Part shown: piece by piece, positions 8,693 to 16,964 of the stretch
Numbering within the stretch: position 1 is the first letter of the stretch
How the letters are laid out: every line of letters starts with the position of its first letter
DNA from: an uncultured Eubacterium sp.
GTDB taxonomy: Bacteria; Bacillota; Clostridia; Lachnospirales; Lachnospiraceae
Length of the DNA: 50,509 bases
Direction of reading: 5' to 3'
Assembly (NCBI GenBank): GCA_910584875.1
Contig: CAJUDA010000014.1
Span: forward strand, 29,716 to 80,224
The notes under the pieces: generated by a model
What the model was told of the DNA's origin: nothing
The model's database searches: none
The model's input: only the letters and a program-made list of their open reading frames with translations
Made by a program: the position numbers and the translations under genes

Positions 8693-9679
8693 TTACAGCA
8701 GCGCCGCCCGCAGTTCTTCCCCGCTCTTTGGACTCAGATATGCCGGAGCGATATCAAAAACTGTTTTGCAGCCGCACTGTCCTTCCTTTGCCAGACGGCA
8801 GGCAGCCCTGGCATAAGCGACGAGTATACTGGATGTAAATTCCGGGTTGGAGTCCAGCTTCAGGCGGTATTCCACCAGGTGCCTGTTTTCTTTGTCAAGT
8901 CCCGTCACGCCGCTTCGCAATACAAATCCGCCATGCGGGATACCACTGTGCTCAGCCAGCAGTTCCTCTTCACTGATAAAGTGAACAGTCGTGTCATAAT
9001 CAGCAAAGTAATTCGGCATCGTCCTGATCTCCTGCTCTACCTTTGCCGCATCAGCACCTTCTTCCAGTACAACGAAACACTCTCTTGTATGCTTTTCACG
9101 CGTTGTAAAATCGGGATCGCTCCCGTCACGCACTGCCTCTAAGGCACTCTCCACCGGAATCGTATACTGTTTGGCGTCTTTCACGCCCTCAACACGGCGG
9201 ACCGCATCCGAATGTCCCTGGCTCACACCCTTTCCCCAGAATGTATAATCCTTCCCTTCCGGCAGTATAACGTTGCCATACAGCCGGTTCAGGGAAAACA
9301 TACCCGGATCCCAGCCTACAGAGATGATCCCCACATGGGAGCTTTCTTTCGCCGCCGCATCGACCCTGGCATAATGCTCCGGGATCTTTGCGTGGGTATC
9401 AAAGCTGTCAACTACATTAAAATATTTTACATATTCCGGCGTCTGTTCCGGCAGATCCGTAGCACTGCCGCCGCATAATATCATAACGTCGATCCGGTCT
9501 TTCCAGTCCGGCGCATCTGCTGCCCTGCAGACCGCCGCCCCTTCTGTGAGGATCGCTACCGAAGCCGGATCCCTGCGGGTAAACACAGCGGCAAGCTCCA
9601 GATCTTCATTCTGGCGGACCGCACACTCCACTCCGCGCCCCAGATTACCATATCCCAGTATTCCTATCTTTATACTCAT
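8693..9679 (-). CDS. ddh: meso-diaminopimelate D-dehydrogenase
   Basis: A 328-residue NADPH-dependent enzyme that makes meso-diaminopimelate in one step from tetrahydrodipicolinate, ammonia and NADPH, feeding lysine and peptidoglycan synthesis. Signs: N-terminal Rossmann motif GILGYGNLGRGVE, VDSFDTHAKIPEHYARVDAAAK, SVGWDPGMFSLNRLYG, WGKGVSQGHSDAVRRVEGV and HGGFVLRSG. The RBS GGAGGG overlaps the stop region of the upstream lipoprotein, and the gap is 11 bp, so it is probably co-transcribed with that lipoprotein from the promoter at 11009-11037. Confidence 0.97.
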   Translation of the reverse strand: MSIKIGILGYGNLGRGVECAVRQNEDLELAAVFTRRDPASVAILTEGAAVCRAADAPDWKDRIDVMILCGGSATDLPEQTPEYVKYFNVVDSFDTHAKIPEHYARVDAAAKESSHVGIISVGWDPGMFSLNRLYGNVILPEGKDYTFWGKGVSQGHSDAVRRVEGVKDAKQYTIPVESALEAVRDGSDPDFTTREKHTRECFVVLEEGADAAKVEQEIRTMPNYFADYDTTVHFISEEELLAEHSGIPHGGFVLRSGVTGLDKENRHLVEYRLKLDSNPEFTSSILVAYARAACRLAKEGQCGCKTVFDIAPAYLSPKSGEELRAALL

Positions 9680-9690
9680 ATCATGCCCTC

Positions 9691-10971
9691 CTAATCAGCA
9701 GAATTTTCCCTTCGATTCTCCATCTCCCATCTCCATTCTTCCCATGAGCATTCCTCGATCTTTTTTGTCTCAGGGTCATACCGCACAAATCTGCTGTCTT
9801 TCTTTCCCTCATATTGGACATAGATCCGACCGTCAAACATGTCCTCGATCGAACTGTCATGACTATACATGGGAAGTCCCACTTCTTCATCCTCCTCATC
9901 CAGCAGATAATACTCTCCCTTTTTGTCCAGATAATTCATCAGCTCATCTTCCCGGCGGAGTGACTGCGGATCCCGGACCGGCGCACGGAATAATTCCTGT
10001 TTATCAAATTCGGTCCTTTTCCCTGCCTTCCTTTCCTCCCATTCTGTTTCTATCATAAAATACAGGGAATCCTTTTCCGCAAACAGGGTTTCTATGCCGA
10101 CATCCTGAAGCTTCTTCCCCGTCGCCTTTTCCACAGCCTCCCGAAACACCGCTTTCCGGACAAGAAGCGTGACCTTCCCGGTGATGCCGTCATATTGAAA
10201 GAGGTTGTCACCCAGCAGAAAATACAAACTGCTGCCGATCTGTTTATAAGCATAGATCCCGTCATCCTCATCCCCTATATGCCAGGAATAAATCTCCTCA
10301 CTCTCTCCCGTATCCGGATTCAGGAGAAAAAGCTTCTTCGCTCCCTCAACGATCAGATTCCCGTTGATCCAGACCGGACCATCCCGGTCATCTAATATGT
10401 CAGGCACTCCTCCCGCTTCCTTGTGTCCCAGCAGCACAGTCTGCCGTCTGGTATCCAGATCAAACCGGCACAGTTCATAATCGTACTTCGTATCACCACA
10501 GCGGATCACGACCAGATAATCCTCCGTTGCATAGGTAACGTCCAGATCCTGTGCCTTACATAGCTTTTCTTTTTTGTTTTTCTGCGGTCTGCCCATCTTT
10601 ACCGATCTCTCAACGGGCACCCGGTACAACCATTCCTTCCCTGTCTCATCATATGTCGTATAATAAAGCCACTCATTTGTCACCCACTGCAACTCATAAA
10701 TATCCATGTCCATACTATATTTATAAGCGTCGGGATCCTCCTTTTGCTGTCCCCAGAACACTTTGTGGTCTTCATGTCTTGGCACCACATACGATGTGTA
10801 GTCATTGGCATCCCGGCTGCCCACCTTCCGGGAAGACGCCGCAGCATTTCCTGCTGCACTCCCGCTCGCCGTCGCCACCAGTGTTTTTTCCGCCATATCC
10901 GTAACACCACACCCGGCAGCCAGGGTGGCAGTCAGTATCAGTACAGACGCTATTTTCCATGCTTTCCCCAT
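9691..10971 (-). CDS. lipoprotein with predicted repeat/propeller-type ectodomain (paralogue C)
   Basis: 426 residues from the chosen start. A signal peptide ends in the lipobox LAAGC (Cys21), so the protein is lipid-anchored outside the membrane. A Gly/Ala/Ser linker follows, then an ectodomain with repeated patterns such as LQWVTNEWLYYTT, LCRFDLDTRRQTVLL, IVEGAKKLFLLNPDTGE and LFQYDGITGKV, which resemble beta-propeller blades (read out as value-label pairs). The neighbour at 11097 shares the same patterns in the same order (VQWVANEWLYYTT, LLVESGKKLIRLDLDTGEV, LYCYDGNLGKV), so the two are clear paralogues. ATG 10971 is preferred over 10983 because GGAGG then lies at a normal distance. Function unknown. 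Confidence 0.8.
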   Translation of the reverse strand: MGKAWKIASVLILTATLAAGCGVTDMAEKTLVATASGSAAGNAAASSRKVGSRDANDYTSYVVPRHEDHKVFWGQQKEDPDAYKYSMDMDIYELQWVTNEWLYYTTYDETGKEWLYRVPVERSVKMGRPQKNKKEKLCKAQDLDVTYATEDYLVVIRCGDTKYDYELCRFDLDTRRQTVLLGHKEAGGVPDILDDRDGPVWINGNLIVEGAKKLFLLNPDTGESEEIYSWHIGDEDDGIYAYKQIGSSLYFLLGDNLFQYDGITGKVTLLVRKAVFREAVEKATGKKLQDVGIETLFAEKDSLYFMIETEWEERKAGKRTEFDKQELFRAPVRDPQSLRREDELMNYLDKKGEYYLLDEEDEEVGLPMYSHDSSIEDMFDGRIYVQYEGKKDSRFVRYDPETKKIEECSWEEWRWEMENRRENSAD

Positions 10972-11008
10972 ACTCTCCTCCATTCAACATCATGTAATAT
11001 GTAATAAT

Positions 11009-11037
11009 ATTATAATCAGAGCGGTTTATGTTGTCAA
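11009..11037 (-). promoter_or_regulatory. perfect-consensus sigma-A promoter of lipoprotein C and ddh
   Basis: Minus strand TTGACA (11037-11032), 17-bp spacer, TATAAT (11014-11009). It separates lipoprotein C and ddh from the two lipoprotein genes upstream. Confidence 0.85.
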
Positions 11038-11096
11038 TTATTTATGGTCAGAAAATGTCAGCAGAATACACGGGATAAACAGTAAGATATTTCTCC

Positions 11097-12296
11097 TTAC
11101 CGCTTCGTTATTTCCTTTGTTTTCAAATCATAATAGATTCTTACCGCACTTCCTGACTCTGCCGGACACACAGCGATCGCTTTGCCATCCCGGATATCTT
11201 CGATCCAGCCCAGTTCCTCAAAGCTGCCATCGTCCGGATCCTCTACATACCCCACCTTATCCAAATAGTCCAGAAGGATATCTTCCCGGCTGATCTGCTG
11301 TGGGTCTTCCCGTGGTGCGTGATACAATTCCGTTCTATAATAAACCGCTTTCTTCCCCGTCCCCTGTTTACGCATTTCTTTGATCTGACATATAAAATAC
11401 AGATTTTCCTGGTCCAGATATATCTCATCCCAGCTTTTGACCCGTTTGTTCCCTCCTGACCGCTGTACCGCTTTTGCGAAATCGCTCTCTGTGACCAGAC
11501 AGCTTACTTTTCCCAGGTTTCCGTCATAACAATACAGGCTGTTGTTTTCCAGAAACCAGACCTGATCTCCCTGATATACAAAAGCTTCCACGCCGTCCTC
11601 TTTCGGTTCATGAAGAGTAAAAATCTCTGTCACCTCTCCGGTATCCAGATCCAGACGAATCAGTTTTTTCCCGCTCTCGACCAGCAGTCCGTCAGCCACC
11701 AGAGCCGGGTCATTCATGTCATCTGTCAGCACATATAAATCTTTTATTTCCTTTGAATTGACCAATTCTTTGCAGCTTCCACGATCCAGATCATACCGGA
11801 CAATACTTGTCGCTCCTTCTCTGTCCATCACCTCCAGGATCAGACAGGTTTCGGTGGCACAGCGTATATCCAGCGAATATTTGCGGATCAGTTTCTCTCT
11901 TTTATTTTTCTTTATGTGTTCTCCCTTTTTTGTCTTCACAATGGGCGCCCGCCACAGTATATCCTCATCATGATCACCCTCTGTTGTGTAATAGAGCCAT
12001 TCATTGGCGACCCATTGTACACTGGTGATGTCCATCTCTACCGTGGCTGTATAGCGATCACTGTCATCATCGTCATCCTCTTGCAACAGGGTCCCCCCAT
12101 ATTTTGGTGCCAAATAAGTATAATCATCATTCTGATATCTGTGTCCGTCCTGTCTGTACTTAGATACCTGCACATTCCCTTTCACTGCACCGCCGCTTAC
12201 CGCGGATCCTGTTCCGGCGGTCCCCGCATTGGCGCAGCTGGTCAGGAGCATGCACACCAGAGCCAGGGAAATCATGGCTGTCATAATCTTTTTCAT
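11097..12296 (-). CDS. lipoprotein with predicted repeat/propeller-type ectodomain (paralogue B)
   Basis: 399 residues from ATG 12296, chosen because AAGGAGG lies 10 bases upstream and a signal peptide starts there (MKKIMTAMISLALVCMLLTSC, lipobox LTSC with Cys21). After an Ala/Gly/Ser linker come an acidic run (EDDDDDSD) and the same blade-like patterns as paralogue C, including the RAPIVKTKKGEHIKKNKREKL basic stretch that matches RVPVERSVKMGRPQKNKKEKL in C. It starts 17 bp after lipoprotein A, so the two share a transcript. Function unknown; extracellular, membrane-anchored. Confidence 0.8.
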   Translation of the reverse strand: MKKIMTAMISLALVCMLLTSCANAGTAGTGSAVSGGAVKGNVQVSKYRQDGHRYQNDDYTYLAPKYGGTLLQEDDDDDSDRYTATVEMDITSVQWVANEWLYYTTEGDHDEDILWRAPIVKTKKGEHIKKNKREKLIRKYSLDIRCATETCLILEVMDREGATSIVRYDLDRGSCKELVNSKEIKDLYVLTDDMNDPALVADGLLVESGKKLIRLDLDTGEVTEIFTLHEPKEDGVEAFVYQGDQVWFLENNSLYCYDGNLGKVSCLVTESDFAKAVQRSGGNKRVKSWDEIYLDQENLYFICQIKEMRKQGTGKKAVYYRTELYHAPREDPQQISREDILLDYLDKVGYVEDPDDGSFEELGWIEDIRDGKAIAVCPAESGSAVRIYYDLKTKEITKR

Positions 12297-12313
12297 ACCT
12301 GTCAGACCTCCTT

Positions 12314-13816
12314 TTATTGGATTTTCTTTTTCTGTTTCTGGTCCCAAACGGTTTCATCCTGGCTCATAATCGGAGCAAGTGCCAGGATTCCCTGCCAGTG
12401 ATGCATATCCACTGCGATCGCATGACCGTTGTCATAAAAGGGATAGAAGGTCTCTGGCGAATGTCTGCCAATGACACGCAATTCCTTTTTATCCAGATCA
12501 TAAATATCCATCGCCAGCTTGCCCTTCTTTTTGTAAGTCCCCGCAAAATAGAAAATCCCATTGGCGACACCCTCTCCGATCTCTACCATATATGCCTCGT
12601 CATCGTCTGCTTTATTCTTATATCGTCCTGCCGCTGCTTTCTTGTAATAGTCAAGGATCTCTTTCCTGGCATGCGCCGTGATCTTTTTCTCAATCTTCCA
12701 TGTCCTGTCCTGATCCATATCCCGGCTGACGCAGACGGCGTCCATAAACTCCACCTTCCTGCCCTTTTTGTCCGTTACGACAGTGGGATACTGGATCTCT
12801 GCATAGACACGGTGATCATAATATCCAAGATAATCAAGTGTCATGCCGTCTTTTTTTCCCCAGCGTCCCTTTTCCCACGGAATCCGCATCTCCTCTGCGA
12901 TCTGTTCTCCCTGACTGCGGGTCAGCACTTCGATCGTCTCACCGCTGTTGAGATCCAGCAGCAGATCCCCTGCCCCAAAAGGAGAATAGGGATGTCTAAA
13001 ATAATACTCCTTCCCCAGCCGGAGCCATGGATGGGCTGTGGTCTTCATCGTCCTGCTCTTCCCGGTCTTCCACTCGGTCAGAAAATCCTTTTGTTTCTCC
13101 CCTTCTGCAATGGCATATTTCGTCCCCGCTGCGTTCATCAGACCTTTTATCGGATAAGAATGCTGCTCTTTTGATCTCAGGTCATAGGTACCAAATCCAC
13201 CGATACAATCATAATAGATAACGTCATCAACGATCTGTAAAAAAGAATTTTCTGTAAAATCAGACCACCCATCCAGTCCTTTGGGTTCCCGGAAGACAAC
13301 TTCTTTTTTTGAAAATTCCGGGATCTCGTCCTCCCCTTTACGGATCAGAGGGACACGGTATACGACCTCCGGGCACTCCGTTTCTGACTCTTCCTCATCG
13401 TTTTCTCCCAGGCTTCCATCCGTCTCAATAAAATACAGCCAGTCCTCATCCACATAAAAAAGCTCCTCAAACCGGTCCCCCATCGGGTACGAATGAAGCA
13501 GTTTCCCGGACAGGCTTCTCTGGCAGATCGTATTTGCCTCCGGCACATCGGTCTGGATCATGGACTCCCCTTCAAAATCTGTATAAAAGCAGTTTTTTGA
13601 GACATAGCGGAACAGTTCCTTTTTCTCTTTGTTAATCCGCACCGGCTGATCCGTCTCTGTCCCTGAACCTGGCATACCCTCCGCTGCCCGGGCACTGGCT
13701 GATCTCCCACTGACAGACTGTCCACTGACCACATCGCTGGCTGGCAGATTTTTTTCTCCGCAGGCGCAGAGTCCTGTGACAAAAACAAGCAAAAATAAGA
13801 GTATTCCTTTCCTCAT
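12314..13816 (-). CDS. lipoprotein, larger relative (A)
   Basis: 500 residues. Signal peptide MRKGILLFLLVFVTGLCAC with a slightly unusual lipobox (LCAC, Cys19), then a Ser/Ala/Gly linker. The ectodomain has blade-like stretches (LFYVDEDWLYFIETDG, VVYRVPLIRKGEDEIP, DLLLDLNSGETIEVLT, LAMDIYDLDKKELRVIG) that recall paralogues B and C but are further diverged. It is the first gene of the A-B transcript, behind a perfect promoter. No function recognised. Confidence 0.75.
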   Translation of the reverse strand: MRKGILLFLLVFVTGLCACGEKNLPASDVVSGQSVSGRSASARAAEGMPGSGTETDQPVRINKEKKELFRYVSKNCFYTDFEGESMIQTDVPEANTICQRSLSGKLLHSYPMGDRFEELFYVDEDWLYFIETDGSLGENDEEESETECPEVVYRVPLIRKGEDEIPEFSKKEVVFREPKGLDGWSDFTENSFLQIVDDVIYYDCIGGFGTYDLRSKEQHSYPIKGLMNAAGTKYAIAEGEKQKDFLTEWKTGKSRTMKTTAHPWLRLGKEYYFRHPYSPFGAGDLLLDLNSGETIEVLTRSQGEQIAEEMRIPWEKGRWGKKDGMTLDYLGYYDHRVYAEIQYPTVVTDKKGRKVEFMDAVCVSRDMDQDRTWKIEKKITAHARKEILDYYKKAAAGRYKNKADDDEAYMVEIGEGVANGIFYFAGTYKKKGKLAMDIYDLDKKELRVIGRHSPETFYPFYDNGHAIAVDMHHWQGILALAPIMSQDETVWDQKQKKKIQ

Positions 13817-13856
13817 GGTGTAAGATCTGCTCCTTTCGTCTGCATATTACAGCATC

Positions 13857-13885
13857 ATTATACAATGTTGGGTCTATTGTGTCAA
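13857..13885 (-). promoter_or_regulatory. perfect-consensus sigma-A promoter of lipoproteins A and B
   Basis: Minus strand TTGACA (13885-13880), 17-bp spacer, TATAAT (13862-13857), about 40 bp before the ATG of lipoprotein A. Confidence 0.85.
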
Positions 13886-13968
13886 CCATATAATTTTACA
13901 GAGTAGCCTCTTTTTACGTCCGAGAAAATTTAATCATACGAATTTACTTTTATCATCGAAAAACAACG

Positions 13969-14009
13969 AAAGCCGGTTAATCTTCATTTTTTGAAAACCA
14001 ACCGGCTTT
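13969..14009 (-). terminator. terminator of the PTS operon
   Basis: AAAGCCGGTT (13969-13978) pairs with AACCGGCTTT (14000-14009), followed on the minus strand by CGTTGTTTTT. It is 43 bp after the ptsI stop and closes the operon. Confidence 0.75.
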
Positions 14010-14051
14010 ATATCATTGCCTTTGTTATTATATCAAATTAGTAACCCCACT

Positions 14052-15695
14052 TCAGCGGTTCTTCCGGTATTCTGAAACATCTGTTTCCAGAATGATCTTC
14101 CGGATAGGAAGGATCCTTCCCGGTGATACGGAGAGCTCATCCACTCCCATCGCCAGAAATTCTTTCGTCAGTTCCAGATCTGCCCCAAGTTCCCCGCAGA
14201 TTCCTGCCCAGATCCCTGCCTTATGTGCATTTTCTGCCACCATACGGATCATCTCCAGAATCGCCGGATGATGACTGTCATAAAAGTCATCCAGTTTCGG
14301 ATTCTGACGGTCGATCGCCAGCGTATACTGTGTCAGATCGTTGGTGCCGATACTAAAGAAGTCCACTTCTTTTGCCAGAGCTTCACTGATGATCACCGCT
14401 GCCGGAGTCTCGATCATTACTCCCTGCAGGGGATCTCCGTACTCGATACCCTGTGCGGCAAGCTCATGTTTCACCTCTGCCACGATCTCTTTGATCTTCC
14501 GTATCTCCCAGAGACTGGTGATCATCGGATACATGATGGCGATATTACCGTAGGCGCTGGCGCGCAGGAGGGCGCGGAGCTGCGTCTTAAAAATCTCCGG
14601 CCGGGTAAGGCAGATACGGATGGCACGGCAGCCAAGCGCCGGATTCTCTTCTTCCTCCATCTCAAAATAGTCACATTTTTTATCTGCTCCGATGTCCAGT
14701 GTGCGGATAATCACACGCTTGCCAGCCATCGTCTCGGCAACCTTCCGATAAATCTGGAACTGTTCTTCCTCGCTGGGAAAGTCCTCCGACTCCAGATAGA
14801 TGAATTCACTTCGGAATAATCCGATGCCGCCGGCATCGTTCTGGATCACAGTGGCAAGATCTTTGATATTGCCTATGTTGGCATAGAGCATTACCTTCTG
14901 CCCATCGAGCGTAACATTGTCCCTGCCTTTGAGCTGCTGCAGAAGCTCTTTTTGTTCCTCTTCCTCCTGCTTTTTCGCCTGCATCTGCTCCATGGTCTCC
15001 TGATCCGGCTCCACATAAATACATCCTTTGGATCCGTCGACTACCGCCATCTTGCCGTCTACGCTTTCATCCAGCGGGATGTCCGTGCCGATCAGCGCCG
15101 GGATCCCCATCGTGCGTGCCAGGATTGCCGTGTGCGAATTGACAGAGCCATGTACCGTCACAAAAGACAGCACCTTATCCTTATCCATCTGCACCGTCTC
15201 GGAAGGCGCCAGGTCATCTGCCAGTACGATCACTGGCTCCTCCGACTGGATCCCTCCTGACACACCTCCACTGAGGACTGTAATCAGACGCTCTGAAATG
15301 TCTTTGACATCTGCCGCACGTCCTCTCATATAATCATCATCCATGGCAGCAAACATCTGGGAGAAATTATCACCCGTAACTGCCACTGCATACTCCGCAT
15401 TGACGCCCTGTGTCTCAATGATGCTCTCTACGGATTCCACAAAATCATCGTCCTCCAGCATCATCTGGTGTACTTCAAATACTGCGGCATTCTCTTCCCC
15501 CACTTCATTCAGCGCCTTTTCATACAGCTGTTTCAGCTGCTCCATCGCAGTTTCAGAAGCCTTGCGATAGCGGTCTTTCTCCTTCTGGATATCATCCACT
15601 TTCGTCCTTCTGACCTGCTGTTCTCCTTTTTCGTAAACATAAATCCTGCCGATGGCGATACCACTGAATACACTTTTACCTTTATAAGTCTGCAT
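14052..15695 (-). CDS. ptsI: PTS enzyme I, phosphoenolpyruvate-protein phosphotransferase
   Basis: A 547-residue enzyme that takes phosphate from PEP and passes it to HPr. The active-site histidine is His188 in GSVNSHTAILAR. PEP-binding marks of the C-terminal domain are present (GIGLFRSEFIYL; DIGADK; RAIRICLTRPEIF; FSIGTNDLTQYTLAIDR; ICGELGAD). I prefer the second ATG (15695) to 15701: GGAGGG is 9 bases from it but only 3 from the first. It is the last gene of the sugar-alcohol operon and gives the locus its own complete phosphorelay. Whether it is the only enzyme I of the cell cannot be seen here. Confidence 0.96.
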   Translation of the reverse strand: MQTYKGKSVFSGIAIGRIYVYEKGEQQVRRTKVDDIQKEKDRYRKASETAMEQLKQLYEKALNEVGEENAAVFEVHQMMLEDDDFVESVESIIETQGVNAEYAVAVTGDNFSQMFAAMDDDYMRGRAADVKDISERLITVLSGGVSGGIQSEEPVIVLADDLAPSETVQMDKDKVLSFVTVHGSVNSHTAILARTMGIPALIGTDIPLDESVDGKMAVVDGSKGCIYVEPDQETMEQMQAKKQEEEEQKELLQQLKGRDNVTLDGQKVMLYANIGNIKDLATVIQNDAGGIGLFRSEFIYLESEDFPSEEEQFQIYRKVAETMAGKRVIIRTLDIGADKKCDYFEMEEEENPALGCRAIRICLTRPEIFKTQLRALLRASAYGNIAIMYPMITSLWEIRKIKEIVAEVKHELAAQGIEYGDPLQGVMIETPAAVIISEALAKEVDFFSIGTNDLTQYTLAIDRQNPKLDDFYDSHHPAILEMIRMVAENAHKAGIWAGICGELGADLELTKEFLAMGVDELSVSPGRILPIRKIILETDVSEYRKNR

Positions 15696-15718
15696 ACGCA
15701 TCTCCCTCCATAACGGAC

Positions 15719-15976
15719 TTACAGATTTTCCTGCATAAATTTACTGATCTCTTCGTATGCAGCCTCCTCGTCTTCTCCGTCAAATGTGATCGTCACCTCA
15801 TTGCCATTTTTTACCCCCAGACCCATTACGGCAAAAATCTTTTTGCAGTCACCGCTCTTGCCGTCCTTTGTCATCGTGATGGAACAGGAAAAATTTTTTG
15901 CCGCCTTGATCAGTTCTCCTGCCGGGCGGGCATGGATGCCCTCCTGATCTGTAATAACATACGTAAACTCTTTCAT
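15719..15976 (-). CDS. ptsH: HPr-family phosphocarrier lacking the Ser46 regulatory site
   Basis: An 85-residue phosphocarrier between enzyme I and EIIA. The active-site His15 is in the standard GIHARPAG. Aligned without gaps to Bacillus subtilis HPr through residues 1-55, position 46 is Lys (CKKIFAVMGLGV) where HPr has Ser46 (LKSIMGVMSLGI). Ser46 is the HPr kinase target used in CcpA catabolite repression, so this copy should transfer phosphate normally but not act as a CcpA co-repressor. RBS AAGGAGGTAATCATT. It sits between fruK and ptsI as a dedicated carrier for this operon. Confidence 0.93.
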   Translation of the reverse strand: MKEFTYVITDQEGIHARPAGELIKAAKNFSCSITMTKDGKSGDCKKIFAVMGLGVKNGNEVTITFDGEDEEAAYEEISKFMQENL

Positions 15977-16014
15977 AATGATTACCTCCTTGATTTGTTA
16001 TTTTTTATATATTA

Positions 16015-16935
16015 TTAGTTACAGTATCTCACTTCACATCTTGCATAAACCTCATCAACCTCAGCCTTCGTCGCAAGATTTTCAGAAAATGCACTGGCGC
16101 TTCCTGTCGAAACACCCATGCGGAATGCATGTTCATAGTCCCCCTTCGTAACCCAGCCAGTCACAAAGCCTGCTACCAAGGAGTCTCCGGCGCCGACTGA
16201 ATTTTTTAATTCTCCCTCTGGCGCCTCTGCCATATAAACCTCTCCGGTCTCACTGACAAACACAGCTCCCTGCCCTCCCATGGAGACCAGTACATTTCTT
16301 GCACCCTTCTCCTGCAGCTTCTCTGCATAGGGCACGACCTGCTGTTTCGTCGTGATCGTTACATCAAAGAGTTCGCCCAGCTCATGATGATTCGGTTTAA
16401 TAAGAAATGGCCGGTATGGCAGTACATTCACCAGCAGATCCCCTGTGGCATCTACTACGGACATAATCTCTTTTGATTCCAGCCGTTGTAATATATCACG
16501 ATAAATATCGTCTGGCATTGATTTGGGTATGCTGCCCGCCAGCACCAGTACATCTCCTTTATCAAGCCGGTCCAGCTGTGCCAGCAGTTCTTCCAGCTTA
16601 TCCGGCGCAATTTCCGGTCCCATGCCATTGATCTCCGTCCCATCAATATTTTTAAGTTTTACATTGATGCGGGAAATTCCATTTGAAATACGGATAAAAT
16701 CCGCGTTCACGCCGCTTTCTTCCAGTTTCCTGACGATCTCCTCTCCCGTGAAACCTGCCATAAATCCCAGTGCTGTATTATCCAGACCAAGCTGTTTCAG
16801 CACGATTGACACATTGATTCCCTTCCCGCCCGGCAGCATTAATTCCGAGGCAGTACGGTTCGTCATCCCCAGCTCAAAATGATCGACGGAAACAATATAG
16901 TCAAGGGACGGATTGAATGTCACTGTATAAATCAT
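16015..16935 (-). CDS. fruK: 1-phosphofructokinase (PfkB family)
   Basis: A 306-residue PfkB sugar kinase. N-terminal MIYTVTFNPSLDYIV, the GGKGINVS sugar-binding motif, and the C-terminal NSVGAGDSLVAGF anion-hole/catalytic-base motif (Asp) place it with FruK, which phosphorylates fructose-1-P at C6 to fructose-1,6-bisphosphate. Tagatose-6-P kinase is the nearest alternative. ATG 16935 has AAGGAGG 6 bases upstream; the longer form from 16953 has none. Its position directly after an MtlA-like permease, with no mannitol-1-P 5-dehydrogenase (MtlD) in the operon, is unusual. Confidence 0.9.
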   Translation of the reverse strand: MIYTVTFNPSLDYIVSVDHFELGMTNRTASELMLPGGKGINVSIVLKQLGLDNTALGFMAGFTGEEIVRKLEESGVNADFIRISNGISRINVKLKNIDGTEINGMGPEIAPDKLEELLAQLDRLDKGDVLVLAGSIPKSMPDDIYRDILQRLESKEIMSVVDATGDLLVNVLPYRPFLIKPNHHELGELFDVTITTKQQVVPYAEKLQEKGARNVLVSMGGQGAVFVSETGEVYMAEAPEGELKNSVGAGDSLVAGFVTGWVTKGDYEHAFRMGVSTGSASAFSENLATKAEVDEVYARCEVRYCN

Positions 16936-16964
16936 GGGAAACCTCCTTTCCAATCGAATTTAAT

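Noticed and set aside
12317..13174. 285-codon plus-strand ORF opposite lipoprotein A
   Set aside because: Shadow of a lipoprotein gene that has a signal peptide, an RBS and a perfect promoter.
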